DNA from: Arthrobacter sp. 31Y
GTDB taxonomy: Bacteria > Actinomycetota > Actinomycetes > Actinomycetales > Micrococcaceae
Length of the DNA stretch: 64,000 nt
Assembly: GCF_000526335.1 (NCBI RefSeq)
Contig: NZ_JAFW01000001.1
Coordinates: 4,908,073 to 4,972,072, forward strand
Reading direction: 5' to 3'
Shown here: piece after piece, positions 7,883 through 15,801 of the stretch
Layout of the letters: every line of letters starts with the position of its first letter
Position numbering within the stretch: the stretch's first letter is position 1
Notes under the pieces: model-generated
Seen by the model: the letters and a program-made list of their open reading frames with translations, nothing else
What the model was told of the DNA's origin: nothing
Database searches by the model: none
Position numbers and translations under genes: made by a program

Positions 7883-9982
7883 ATGAGCCTTGCCCAGGAA
7901 ATCAACCGTGTCGTCGCGCCGTTCGAAGTGATCAGTGAGTTCAAGCCCGCCGGTGATCAGCCGACAGCCATAGCCGAGCTGACGGAGCGTATCAACAACG
8001 GTGAAAAAGACGTCGTGCTCCTCGGCGCCACTGGTACGGGTAAGAGTGCCACCACGGCGTGGCTCATCGAACAAGTCCAGCGTCCCACCCTGGTAATGGT
8101 CCAGAACAAAACTCTCGCCGCGCAGCTGGCCAATGAATTCAGGGAGCTGCTGCCCAACAACGCAGTGGAATACTTTGTCTCCTACTACGACTACTACCAG
8201 CCCGAGGCATACGTAGCGCAGACGGATACCTTCATTGAGAAGGATTCCTCCATCAATGAGGAAGTCGAAAGACTCCGCCACTCGGCCACCAACGCCCTTC
8301 TGACCCGCCGCGATGTCATCGTGGTGGCCACGGTGTCCTGCATCTACGGCCTGGGCACGCCGGAAGAGTACATCGCCGGCATGGTGACGCTCCGCAAAGG
8401 TGCGGAAATGAACCGGGACCATCTCCTGCGGAAGTTCGTCTCCATGCAGTACGCCCGGAATGACATGGACTTCCACCGGGGCACGTTCCGGGTCCGGGGC
8501 GACACCGTGGAGATCATTCCGATGTACGAGGAACTGGCCATCAGGATCGAATTCTTCGGTGACGAAATCGAGAATATTCAGACGCTCCACCCCCTCACCG
8601 GCGAGGTCCTTCGGGACGAAGAAGAAATGTACGTCTTCCCGGCATCTCACTACGTGGCTGGCCCTGAACGCATGGCCCGAGCCATCAAGCGGATCGAGGA
8701 CGAACTTGCTGACCGTTTGAAGGTCCTCGATGGCCAGGGCAAACTTGTGGAAGCACAGCGGCTCAGGATGCGCACCACATACGACCTCGAAATGATGCAG
8801 CAGATGGGGTTCTGCAACGGCATCGAGAACTACTCCGTCCACATCGATGGCCGCGAAGCGGGAACGGCGCCGCACTGCCTGATCGACTACTTCCCGGACG
8901 ACTTCCTCCTGGTGGTGGACGAATCGCATGTGACCATTCCGCAGATCGGCGCCATGTACGAGGGCGATATGTCCCGTAAGAGAAACCTCGTAGACTTCGG
9001 CTTCCGCCTACCCTCAGCCATGGACAACCGGCCGCTCAAATGGGATGAATTCCTGGAACGCATCGGCCAGACCGTGTATCTTTCCGCGACGCCCGGCAAG
9101 TACGAGCTCGGTAAAGCGGATGGCTACGTGCAGCAAATCATTCGTCCCACCGGCCTCATCGATCCCGAGGTAGTGGTCAAGCCCACCAAGGGACAAATTG
9201 ACGATCTTCTCGGGGAAATCAGGACCCGCACGGAAAAGAATGAACGCGTTCTTGTCACCACGTTGACCAAGCGCATGGCGGAGGACCTCACGGACTACCT
9301 GGTGGGTCATGGCGTGAAGGTGGAGTATCTGCACTCCGACGTCGATACTCTGCGGCGAGTGGAACTGCTCCGGGAACTCCGGATGGGCGTTTTTGATGTC
9401 CTGGTGGGCATCAACCTGCTTCGCGAAGGTTTGGACCTTCCCGAGGTTTCCCTGGTCAGCATCCTGGATGCGGACAAGGAAGGCTTCCTGCGTTCCTCCA
9501 CTTCCTTGATCCAGACCATCGGCCGTGCCGCCCGTAACGTCTCGGGCCAGGTACATATGTACGCGGACAGGATCACCGACTCCATGGCCCATGCCATTGA
9601 GGAGACCAACCGCCGCCGCGCCATCCAGGTGCAGTACAACACCGACCACGGCATAGACCCCCAGCCGTTGCGCAAGAAAATTGCCGACATCACCGACCAG
9701 CTGGCCAAGGAAGACGCCGATACCCAGGAACTGCTTAACAACAACCGGCTAGCCAAGGGTGGCAAGCGAGGTAAGACGTCCGCAAAGGGTGCGGCCACGG
9801 TTCGCCAGGACGGCCTCGCCGCAGCTCCCGCTGAAGACCTTGTGGGACTCATAGAACAACTGACCGAACAGATGCATGGGGCGGCTGCTGAACTGCAGTT
9901 CGAAGTCGCCGCCCGCATCCGTGATGAAGTCAAGGAGCTGAAGCGCGAATTACGCCAGATGCAGTCTGCCGGGCACGCCTAA
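7883..9982 (+). CDS. uvrB: Excinuclease ABC subunit B
   Basis: Damage-verifying helicase-like subunit of nucleotide excision repair, loaded by UvrA and partner of UvrC. The 699 residues show Walker A GATGTGKS (48-55), the damage-probing beta-hairpin with [10 protein letters not shown] (101-110), the DESH box near residue 342, helicase motifs V/VI ([24 protein letters not shown]) and a C-terminal UVR domain that binds UvrC (about 655-695). ATG 7883 has no Shine-Dalgarno sequence; a damage-type promoter places the mRNA start on it. No uvrA is adjacent; uvrA and uvrC lie 10 and 14 kb downstream. Confidence 0.98.
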   Translation: MSLAQEINRVVAPFEVISEFKPAGDQPTAIAELTERINNGEKDVVLLGATGTGKSATTAWLIEQVQRPTLVMVQNKTLAAQLANEFRELLPNNAVEYFVSYYDYYQPEAYVAQTDTFIEKDSSINEEVERLRHSATNALLTRRDVIVVATVSCIYGLGTPEEYIAGMVTLRKGAEMNRDHLLRKFVSMQYARNDMDFHRGTFRVRGDTVEIIPMYEELAIRIEFFGDEIENIQTLHPLTGEVLRDEEEMYVFPASHYVAGPERMARAIKRIEDELADRLKVLDGQGKLVEAQRLRMRTTYDLEMMQQMGFCNGIENYSVHIDGREAGTAPHCLIDYFPDDFLLVVDESHVTIPQIGAMYEGDMSRKRNLVDFGFRLPSAMDNRPLKWDEFLERIGQTVYLSATPGKYELGKADGYVQQIIRPTGLIDPEVVVKPTKGQIDDLLGEIRTRTEKNERVLVTTLTKRMAEDLTDYLVGHGVKVEYLHSDVDTLRRVELLRELRMGVFDVLVGINLLREGLDLPEVSLVSILDADKEGFLRSSTSLIQTIGRAARNVSGQVHMYADRITDSMAHAIEETNRRRAIQVQYNTDHGIDPQPLRKKIADITDQLAKEDADTQELLNNNRLAKGGKRGKTSAKGAATVRQDGLAAAPAEDLVGLIEQLTEQMHGAAAELQFEVAARIRDEVKELKRELRQMQSAGHA

Positions 9983-9999
9983 GGTAAGGTTGAGGTCAC

Positions 10000-10116
10000 G
10001 TAGGGGAGTATCCCAAGCGCTACGTCCGTCAGCACGCAAGGCACAGATGCCTCGCCGGATCTAGCGGGCCGCCAATTTTTGCTTTCACCGCACCCTGGCA
10101 GGCCGGAGAGACTTAC
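10000..10116 (+). promoter_or_regulatory. Candidate yybP-ykoY (Mn2+) riboswitch before terC
   Basis: The 5' conserved strand GGGGAGTA (10003-10010) and the 3' strand GGAGAGACTTAC flank a structured GC-rich segment. P1 can form between GTAGG (10000-10004) and CTTAC (10112-10116) with one G-U pair, as in the known aptamer where the strand before GGAGUA pairs with the strand after AGAGA. This class senses Mn2+ and often precedes terC-type genes. A TAAGGT -10-like sequence at the uvrB stop (9980-9985) could drive it. Confidence 0.65.
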
Positions 10117-10150
10117 ACCGCTTTCCCGTACCCTGCGAAAGGCACCTTTA

Positions 10151-11179
10151 ATGCAGCTTCCCGTCTGGTTCGAGATCGGCTCCTTTGTCGTTCTCGGAAT
10201 CATCCTGCTGATCGACCTCCTCTTGGTCGTCAAGCGTCCCCATGAACCTTCCATGAAGGAAGCCGGCCTGTGGGTTGGCTTCTACGTAGGACTGGCCCTG
10301 CTTTTCGCAGTAGCCATGTTCGCATTCGCCGGCCCTGAGTACGGCGGTCAGTTCGTCGCTGGTTGGGTCACTGAGTACAGCCTCAGCATCGACAACCTCT
10401 TTGTGTTCATCATCATCATGGCCCGCTTCTCGGTGCCCCGTAAGTACCAGCAGGAAGTGCTGATGGTGGGCATCATCATCGCGCTGATCCTTCGCGGTAT
10501 CTTCATCGCCCTGGGTGCAGTTGTCATCGAGCAGTTCAGCTGGGTCTTCTACATCTTCGGCGCCTTCCTGCTGTGGACCGCCTGGAAGCAGGCAAAAGAT
10601 TCCGGCGAGGACGAAGAAGAAGGTGCCGAGAACCCCTTGATCGGCCGCCTCCGCAGGGTCCTGCCGATGTCCGAGAAGTTCGACGGCAACAAGATCCGCA
10701 CCGTGGTGGACGGCAAGAAGGTCTTCACCCCCATGTTGATCGTCTTCGTGACCATCGGCTTGACCGACCTCCTGTTCGCTGTTGACTCCATCCCCGCGAT
10801 CTTCGGCCTGACCCAGAGTGCTTTCATCGTGTTTACTGCGAATATCTTCGCGTTGATGGGCCTGCGTCAGCTGTACTTCCTCCTCGGCGGCCTCATGACA
10901 CGCCTGGTGTACCTCAAGCACGCTCTGTCAGTGATTCTGGCGTTCATCGGCGTCAAGCTTGTCCTGCACGCCATGCACGTCAACGAGCTTCCCTTCATCA
11001 ACGGCGGTCAGCACATCGAGTGGGCACCTGAGATCCCCACCTACGTCTCCTTGGCTGTCATTGTGGGCACCATCGTCGTAGCTGTGGTGGCCAGCTTGCT
11101 GAGCCCGCAAGCACGGCAGGCCAAATTGGATGCCCGGCTCGAGGACGATGCCAAAAAGAGCATGAGCGAGGCAGAGTAA
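10151..11179 (+). CDS. TerC/Alx family membrane protein, likely Mn2+ exporter
   Basis: An integral membrane protein of 342 residues from ATG 10151 (AAAGG upstream; an in-frame start further up would run through the riboswitch). The TerC domain shows about eight hydrophobic segments and two conserved acidic motifs, EYSLSIDNLFVF and TDLLFAVDSIPAIFG, whose Asp residues are family hallmarks. Relatives were named for tellurite resistance, but newer work ties TerC/Alx/MeeF to manganese efflux and loading of exported metalloproteins. The riboswitch upstream supports a manganese role. A charged Glu-rich cytoplasmic loop (SGEDEEEGAEN) lies between the two halves. Confidence 0.9.
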   Translation: MQLPVWFEIGSFVVLGIILLIDLLLVVKRPHEPSMKEAGLWVGFYVGLALLFAVAMFAFAGPEYGGQFVAGWVTEYSLSIDNLFVFIIIMARFSVPRKYQQEVLMVGIIIALILRGIFIALGAVVIEQFSWVFYIFGAFLLWTAWKQAKDSGEDEEEGAENPLIGRLRRVLPMSEKFDGNKIRTVVDGKKVFTPMLIVFVTIGLTDLLFAVDSIPAIFGLTQSAFIVFTANIFALMGLRQLYFLLGGLMTRLVYLKHALSVILAFIGVKLVLHAMHVNELPFINGGQHIEWAPEIPTYVSLAVIVGTIVVAVVASLLSPQARQAKLDARLEDDAKKSMSEAE

Positions 11180-11196
11180 CTGAACTCCAAAAGTTG

Positions 11197-11202
11197 TAGT
11201 CT
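11197..11202 (+). promoter_or_regulatory. -10 element TAGTCT, leaderless MFS gene
   Basis: TAGTCT ends 6 nt before the GTG at 11209, in the 29-nt gap after terC. It suggests the transporter has its own start site. Confidence 0.45.
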
Positions 11203-11208
11203 CGTGAA

Positions 11209-12561
11209 GTGACTACCACTTCTACTACGGCGCTGGACCCACAACGGGTTCAGCGCCGTACTGTTTTCCTGCTCAGTTCGGCACAGCTGCTCAGTGGCGT
11301 TGGCAATGGGGCCACACTGTCCATAGGGTCCCTGCTGGCCGTGGATTTATCGGGGTCCGAAGCCTGGGCAGGCTCTATCACCACTGTGCTGACACTTGCT
11401 GCAGCAATCGCAGCCCTGCCGCTGGCGAGGTTGGCTGAGGCCCGCGGCCGGCGCGTAGGACTCGTCACTGGTTTGGTAGCTGCGATGATCGGCGCGCTGC
11501 TCATCATCGCTTCAGTAACCGCCCAGTCGTTCGCCCTGCTCTTGTTGGGTGCAGCGTTCCTGGGCCTCGGGACTGCGGCAAATCTGCAAGCGCGCTTCGC
11601 CGCCGTCGACCTCGCCGAACCGGAGCGCCGCGGACGATCCTTGTCCACCGTCGTCTGGGCCATAACAATCGGCGCTGTGGCAGGACCTAACCTGATTCAG
11701 CCCGGAGCCGCAGTAGGCGCGGCACTAGGCCTGCCACCCATCGCTGGCCCGTTCGTGTTCTCCGCAGCTGGACTGTTCCTGGCAGCGGGGCTGCTGTTCG
11801 CTGGCTTGCGGCCGGATCCGCTGCTGCTGTCCCGCCGGCTGGCCCGTCAGGTTGATGCAGGCGGGGAGCCGGCAGCGCAGCCCGCCCGGGGAACCATCCG
11901 ATCCGGCCTTCGCGCCGTCCGTTCGTCTCCCGAGGCGATGCTGGCGTTGGCGGCAGTCGTAGCTGCCCACGGCGTCATGGTTGCAGTCATGTCCATGACA
12001 CCACTGCACCTGCAACAGCTTGTGGGGGGATCGCACGAGGGACACCATGGCGGAACCACCGACAGTACCGATGCGTTGGTGGTCATCGGACTCACGATTT
12101 CCCTCCACATAGCTGGCATGTTTGCCCTGTCGCCCCTTTGGGGGTGGCTTACGGACAAGGCCGGACGCTTTCAGACCATTGCCATGGGGCACGGGCTTCT
12201 GCTGGTGGCGGTGTTCATCGCAGGGTTCGGCCAGCGTGAGTCTGTGTTGGTGACCACAGGGTTGATTCTTCTGGGCCTGGGCTGGTCCGCGGCAACAATT
12301 GCCGGTTCCACGCTGTTGGCCGAGAGCGTTGAACCCGATCAAAGGGTCACCGTGCAAGGCGTCTCGGACACCCTGATGGGTGCCGCAGGAGCGCTCGGAG
12401 GCGCAACGTCCGGCCTGCTCCTTGCCTGGATCGGCTATCAGGGGCTCAACATTGCATCCAGCGTTCTGGCGGCAGCGGTGCTGGCCTTGACGGCCTTCAT
12501 TGCTGCCCGCCAGCGTACGTCAGCTGTGAGCAGCGGATCGCCGGATGGCACGTCCACCTAA
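11209..12561 (+). CDS. MFS transporter
   Basis: A 450-residue major facilitator with about 12 hydrophobic segments. The conserved loop-2/3 motif appears as LARLAEARGRRVGL and its second-half copy as LWGWLTDKAGRFQT. A hydrophilic His/Gly-rich stretch (GGSHEGHHGGTTDST, about 267-281) sits in the second half near the LHLQQL segment, which is characteristic of a small-molecule or drug efflux subfamily; the substrate is unknown. The GTG start is placed by the -10 element 6 nt upstream. The stop codon overlaps the stop of the convergent peptidase gene, so there is no intergenic terminator. Confidence 0.88.
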   Translation: MTTTSTTALDPQRVQRRTVFLLSSAQLLSGVGNGATLSIGSLLAVDLSGSEAWAGSITTVLTLAAAIAALPLARLAEARGRRVGLVTGLVAAMIGALLIIASVTAQSFALLLLGAAFLGLGTAANLQARFAAVDLAEPERRGRSLSTVVWAITIGAVAGPNLIQPGAAVGAALGLPPIAGPFVFSAAGLFLAAGLLFAGLRPDPLLLSRRLARQVDAGGEPAAQPARGTIRSGLRAVRSSPEAMLALAAVVAAHGVMVAVMSMTPLHLQQLVGGSHEGHHGGTTDSTDALVVIGLTISLHIAGMFALSPLWGWLTDKAGRFQTIAMGHGLLLVAVFIAGFGQRESVLVTTGLILLGLGWSAATIAGSTLLAESVEPDQRVTVQGVSDTLMGAAGALGGATSGLLLAWIGYQGLNIASSVLAAAVLALTAFIAARQRTSAVSSGSPDGTST

Positions 12562-13883
12562 CGGTGGGTGCGCACCATGCCAAAGAGCCTGCGAAAGATA
12601 CCCTCTCCGTCTTCGCCGATGCCATCGTGGTGGAAATCCGATGTGACCCAGGTCTGGAGTCCGCGCACTGCTGCGGCGGTTTCCAGCGACAGATCGTGAT
12701 CCACATAGATGTCGTCCTTGTACACGGCTGCCGCCACAGGGACGGTGTTTAGCGCCAACCGGGTGGGGTCGTACAGCGGTTTCCAGTCTTTCCGGGCCGC
12801 GAGTTGTTCCGCGACGTCACGTAAGGGAACGAGCGCCGGGTCTTGTTCGAAGTACCAGGGGTACACCATTTCCCCTGTGAGCAGTGGCTCTTCGGCTTCG
12901 GGTTTGAAGTCAGGATAGTCCTGCAGGACCCGCCAAGCTGCCCAGTTGGTTGCCTCGTTTTGGCCATAGATGGACTCGTGGAGGACGGCATAGAGCGGGT
13001 TGGCCGCACGGCTGACCAGTGCCCGAACCTGTTCAAGGAACGATTCGGACAACCGTTCACCACTGAGTGTCTCTATGAAAGCGTCCTCCAAAAGGTAGTG
13101 GAGGGCATCCACCCTGGTGTTGCCGCCCAGGAAAGATCCCACCATTTGGAAACGTTCCGGTGTCAGCCGTTCGCCACTTGCGAGGAACTCAGGCTGCTGC
13201 TCCAAGTGCCGGGCAATGCGTGTGACTTTTTCCCTGTCCTCCGGGTACCACGCGAAATACTCGGCGTTCCTTGCGGCTACCCGACGGAACGTTGCTTGAT
13301 AGACGCGGTCCGCTGGACCGTGGAGGGGGGCCAGGCCACCGGTGATCAGCACCTCACGCAACCCCTCCGGGGCGAACGAAAGGTACGTCAGGGCGCAAAA
13401 GCCACCGAAGCTCTGTCCCAGCACAGACCACGGGCCGGAGCCCAGAACCCCCCGGATGTACTCGGCATCGGCCACAATGGAGTCAGCGCGAAAGTGGGTC
13501 AAGTAGTCTGCTTGCGCTTCGGCGTCACCCCGGAGCGCCAACGACTGCCGCTCTATCGGCGTGGATAATCCCGTGCCGCGTTGATCCAGCATCAGGATGC
13601 GGAAGTCTTTCGCTGCCGCCTTCATCCAACCGGACAGCGAAGTGACGCGGTTACCCCGGCCGCCTGGACCTCCCTGAAGGTAGAGGAGCCACGGCAGCTT
13701 GGCGGCCTCCTGAGGTGAATGGCTGGTAGAGGAGTACTCCCGGGCAAAAATCGAGATCGTCTCGCCGGGGTCCACCTCCCGGTGTACCAAAGGGACCGTG
13801 AAGTAGTGCTCCGCCGTCCGAAGTCCACGGAATTCGTGGCGGGCCTGGATACGGTGCTGGGCACCTCCGGACAGCTCAGCCAC
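12558..13883 (-). CDS. Alpha/beta-hydrolase, S33 proline iminopeptidase-like
   Basis: A serine hydrolase of the prolyl/tripeptidyl aminopeptidase group (S33), expected to cleave N-terminal residues from peptides in the cytoplasm. The oxyanion motif LQGGPGG, the DQRGTGLS motif and the nucleophile elbow GQSFGG are all present; the C-terminal His is in the SDFHHDGIGEDGEG region. I start it at GTG 13883 (441 residues, MAELSGGAQHR) because it overlaps the end of the upstream acetyltransferase by 8 bp and an AGAGG lies in front; longer in-frame starts exist. The 3' end overlaps the MFS stop codon by 4 bp on the opposite strand. Confidence 0.88.
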   Translation of the reverse strand: MAELSGGAQHRIQARHEFRGLRTAEHYFTVPLVHREVDPGETISIFAREYSSTSHSPQEAAKLPWLLYLQGGPGGRGNRVTSLSGWMKAAAKDFRILMLDQRGTGLSTPIERQSLALRGDAEAQADYLTHFRADSIVADAEYIRGVLGSGPWSVLGQSFGGFCALTYLSFAPEGLREVLITGGLAPLHGPADRVYQATFRRVAARNAEYFAWYPEDREKVTRIARHLEQQPEFLASGERLTPERFQMVGSFLGGNTRVDALHYLLEDAFIETLSGERLSESFLEQVRALVSRAANPLYAVLHESIYGQNEATNWAAWRVLQDYPDFKPEAEEPLLTGEMVYPWYFEQDPALVPLRDVAEQLAARKDWKPLYDPTRLALNTVPVAAAVYKDDIYVDHDLSLETAAAVRGLQTWVTSDFHHDGIGEDGEGIFRRLFGMVRTHR

Positions 13884-14388
13884 GGGTAAGAACCTCTTTC
13901 GACTCACCGACGTTCGATCCAAAGGATTGGAGCGCATCGCCTGTCAACCTGAACGTTGACCATTCCTCCATGGGGAAAGCACCCAGGTTCTTGTAGAAGT
14001 TGATGGAAGGCTCATTCCAGTTCAGGACGCTCCACTCCACGCGGGCATAACCACGTTCGACGGCGGTGGCGGCCAGATGCTGCAACAGCGCCTTGCCGTG
14101 GCCCTCGCCACGCGCATCCGGAACCACGTAGAGGTCCTCCAGGTAGATGCCGTGAACGCCTTCCCAGGTGGAGTAGTTCAGGAACCAGAGGGCGAAACCC
14201 TGCACCGTGCCGGCGCTGTTCTCCGCAATGCTCGCGTAGACGCGCGGGTTCTCGCCAAAGAGAACTTCGGTGAGCATTGCCGGGGTGTTCTTAACGGCGT
14301 CCGGCTCCTTTTCGTAGATTGCAAGATCGTGAATCATACGCAGGATTACAGGAACGTCTTCAACGGTGGCGGGGCGGATTACACTCAT
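13876..14388 (-). CDS. GNAT acetyltransferase, SSAT-like
   Basis: A 170-residue single-domain GNAT resembling the spermidine/spermine (diamine) acetyltransferase subgroup: the N-terminus has the AIYEKEPDAV motif, the core has GIYLEDLYVVPDARGEGHGKALL for acetyl-CoA binding, and NEPSINFYKNLGA closes the fold. The substrate may be a polyamine or another small amine such as thialysine; this is family inference. The ATG has a TAAGCT -10 element 7 nt upstream on the minus strand and no clear ribosome-binding site. It is probably co-transcribed with the peptidase that it overlaps. Confidence 0.88.
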   Translation of the reverse strand: MSVIRPATVEDVPVILRMIHDLAIYEKEPDAVKNTPAMLTEVLFGENPRVYASIAENSAGTVQGFALWFLNYSTWEGVHGIYLEDLYVVPDARGEGHGKALLQHLAATAVERGYARVEWSVLNWNEPSINFYKNLGAFPMEEWSTFRLTGDALQSFGSNVGESKEVLTRG

Positions 14389-14395
14389 GCATCCG

Positions 14396-14401
14396 AGCTT
14401 A
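14396..14401 (-). promoter_or_regulatory. -10 element TAAGCT before SSAT-like gene
   Basis: Read on the minus strand, TAAGCT ends 7 nt before the ATG at 14388, within the 32-nt gap after the CoA-transferase gene. It fits a leaderless start. Confidence 0.4.
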
Positions 14402-14420
14402 CTAGGGGCTTGCCGGCTTC

Positions 14421-15794
14421 CTAATGCCAGGCTGGCGTGGACGCTCCATAACGCACCGGCGGCTGCCGATACCTGAGCGGGGTACCGTCAACGCAAAGTG
14501 GCGGGCCAACAAATCTGAGCTGCCCGTAGTGGCTGTCCGCCAGAAAGTACTCGGGCTCCTGGAGCTGGGTCACAGGGATTCCGTGGTGGCCTGAAGGCAA
14601 GGCTAAGAGTTCCTCAGCTGTCCGCGCCAAAGAGAGCGTTGCTGATCCACCGGCTCCGGTCCTCACGCGCTCGGCGAGCAACGTCAGCACTGCCGCCGCG
14701 AGCCCGTATCCTGTGGCGTGGTCCAGGGCCTGGACGGGAAGCGCACCAGGTTTCCATCCGTCGTCGTCATGCTGTCCATACCTGACGGCGATCCCGCAGG
14801 CTGCCTGCACGATGCTGTCAAAGCCGCGCCTTTCCCGCCACGGGCCGTTACCGCCCCAAGCGGTCAACGTGACCGCTACCAAGTCCGGCTTGGCAGCCAG
14901 CATCGCTTCCTGACCCAAACCGTATCTGTCCAGGACCCCGTTCCGGTATCCGGTGACCACCACATCCGCAGAGGCAACAAGACCATGAACAGCTGCCAGA
15001 TCCGCGGTCTTCCTGAAATCAGCTTCGGCGCTGCGTTTGTCGAACCCTGCGTCGATGAACGCCTCCGGCAGCTCCGGAAGGAAAGGGGGATCGATCCGCA
15101 GAACATCAGCACCCAACGCTCCCAAAAAGCGTGTGGCAGTTGGCCCCGCGATGACGCGGTTAAGGTCGAGCACCTTCAATCCGTCCAGCGGCTGGAGCGG
15201 GTTCTCGGAAGGCACCCACGGGGACGTAGCGGACCCCTTGGACTGATCACCATGAGGGGCGAGGCTGATCCAAGGCCCAGTGCTTGCCGCGGAATGCATG
15301 TCTGAAGAAACCCACTCCGCACGGCTCCGGACAGCGGCGGCAACACCCTGGTGTGCCACGATCACAGCTTCGGCCTCCAGAGAGGTCATCGATGTCAAGG
15401 CTCGGTCCACGTCCTGCGGCACCGTGGCGGAGAGAGCCTCCATCAACCGTGCCTTGTGATGAGGGTAATTGGCGTGCAGGCGGATCCAGCCGTCCGCGGT
15501 GCGTCGGAACCCGGACGACGGAGCGAAGCCCTGGGGCTTCCGGCCCGCAATCCGAAGGTGCCCCAGCGAATCAAAAGAAGCTGCAGTCAGCCCTGAATCA
15601 ACCGAGTATCTCCTTGGAGAAGCAGTCAGCACATTAAGCGCCGTTGCTGCGCTTTGAACCGAGCCCAGTGCCAAACCCTCGACATCCAGGGGGCCACCCC
15701 ACCAACGACGCGAACCAGTACAGCTTGCCGGCTGTACATTGCGCAGGGCTTCCACCTCACCCAAACCGGCGGTCAGATCAGGGACTGATTCCAC
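14421..15794 (-). CDS. CaiB/BaiF (class III) CoA-transferase with unusual domain order
   Basis: A 457-residue family III CoA-transferase. The signature that normally lies at the extreme N-terminus (LDGLKVLDLNRVIAGPTATR, then LGADVLRIDPP) begins only near residue 205. The first 200 residues instead resemble the C-terminal half of the family (FRRTADGWIRLHANYPHHKARLMEAL). The layout is therefore C-half-like then N-half, possibly a permutation or a fusion of two half-proteins. The substrate is unknown. GTG 15794 lies 7 bp after the helicase stop, so the two genes form an operon. Confidence 0.8.
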   Translation of the reverse strand: MESVPDLTAGLGEVEALRNVQPASCTGSRRWWGGPLDVEGLALGSVQSAATALNVLTASPRRYSVDSGLTAASFDSLGHLRIAGRKPQGFAPSSGFRRTADGWIRLHANYPHHKARLMEALSATVPQDVDRALTSMTSLEAEAVIVAHQGVAAAVRSRAEWVSSDMHSAASTGPWISLAPHGDQSKGSATSPWVPSENPLQPLDGLKVLDLNRVIAGPTATRFLGALGADVLRIDPPFLPELPEAFIDAGFDKRSAEADFRKTADLAAVHGLVASADVVVTGYRNGVLDRYGLGQEAMLAAKPDLVAVTLTAWGGNGPWRERRGFDSIVQAACGIAVRYGQHDDDGWKPGALPVQALDHATGYGLAAAVLTLLAERVRTGAGGSATLSLARTAEELLALPSGHHGIPVTQLQEPEYFLADSHYGQLRFVGPPLCVDGTPLRYRQPPVRYGASTPAWH

Positions 15795-15801
15795 GGTAGA
15801 C

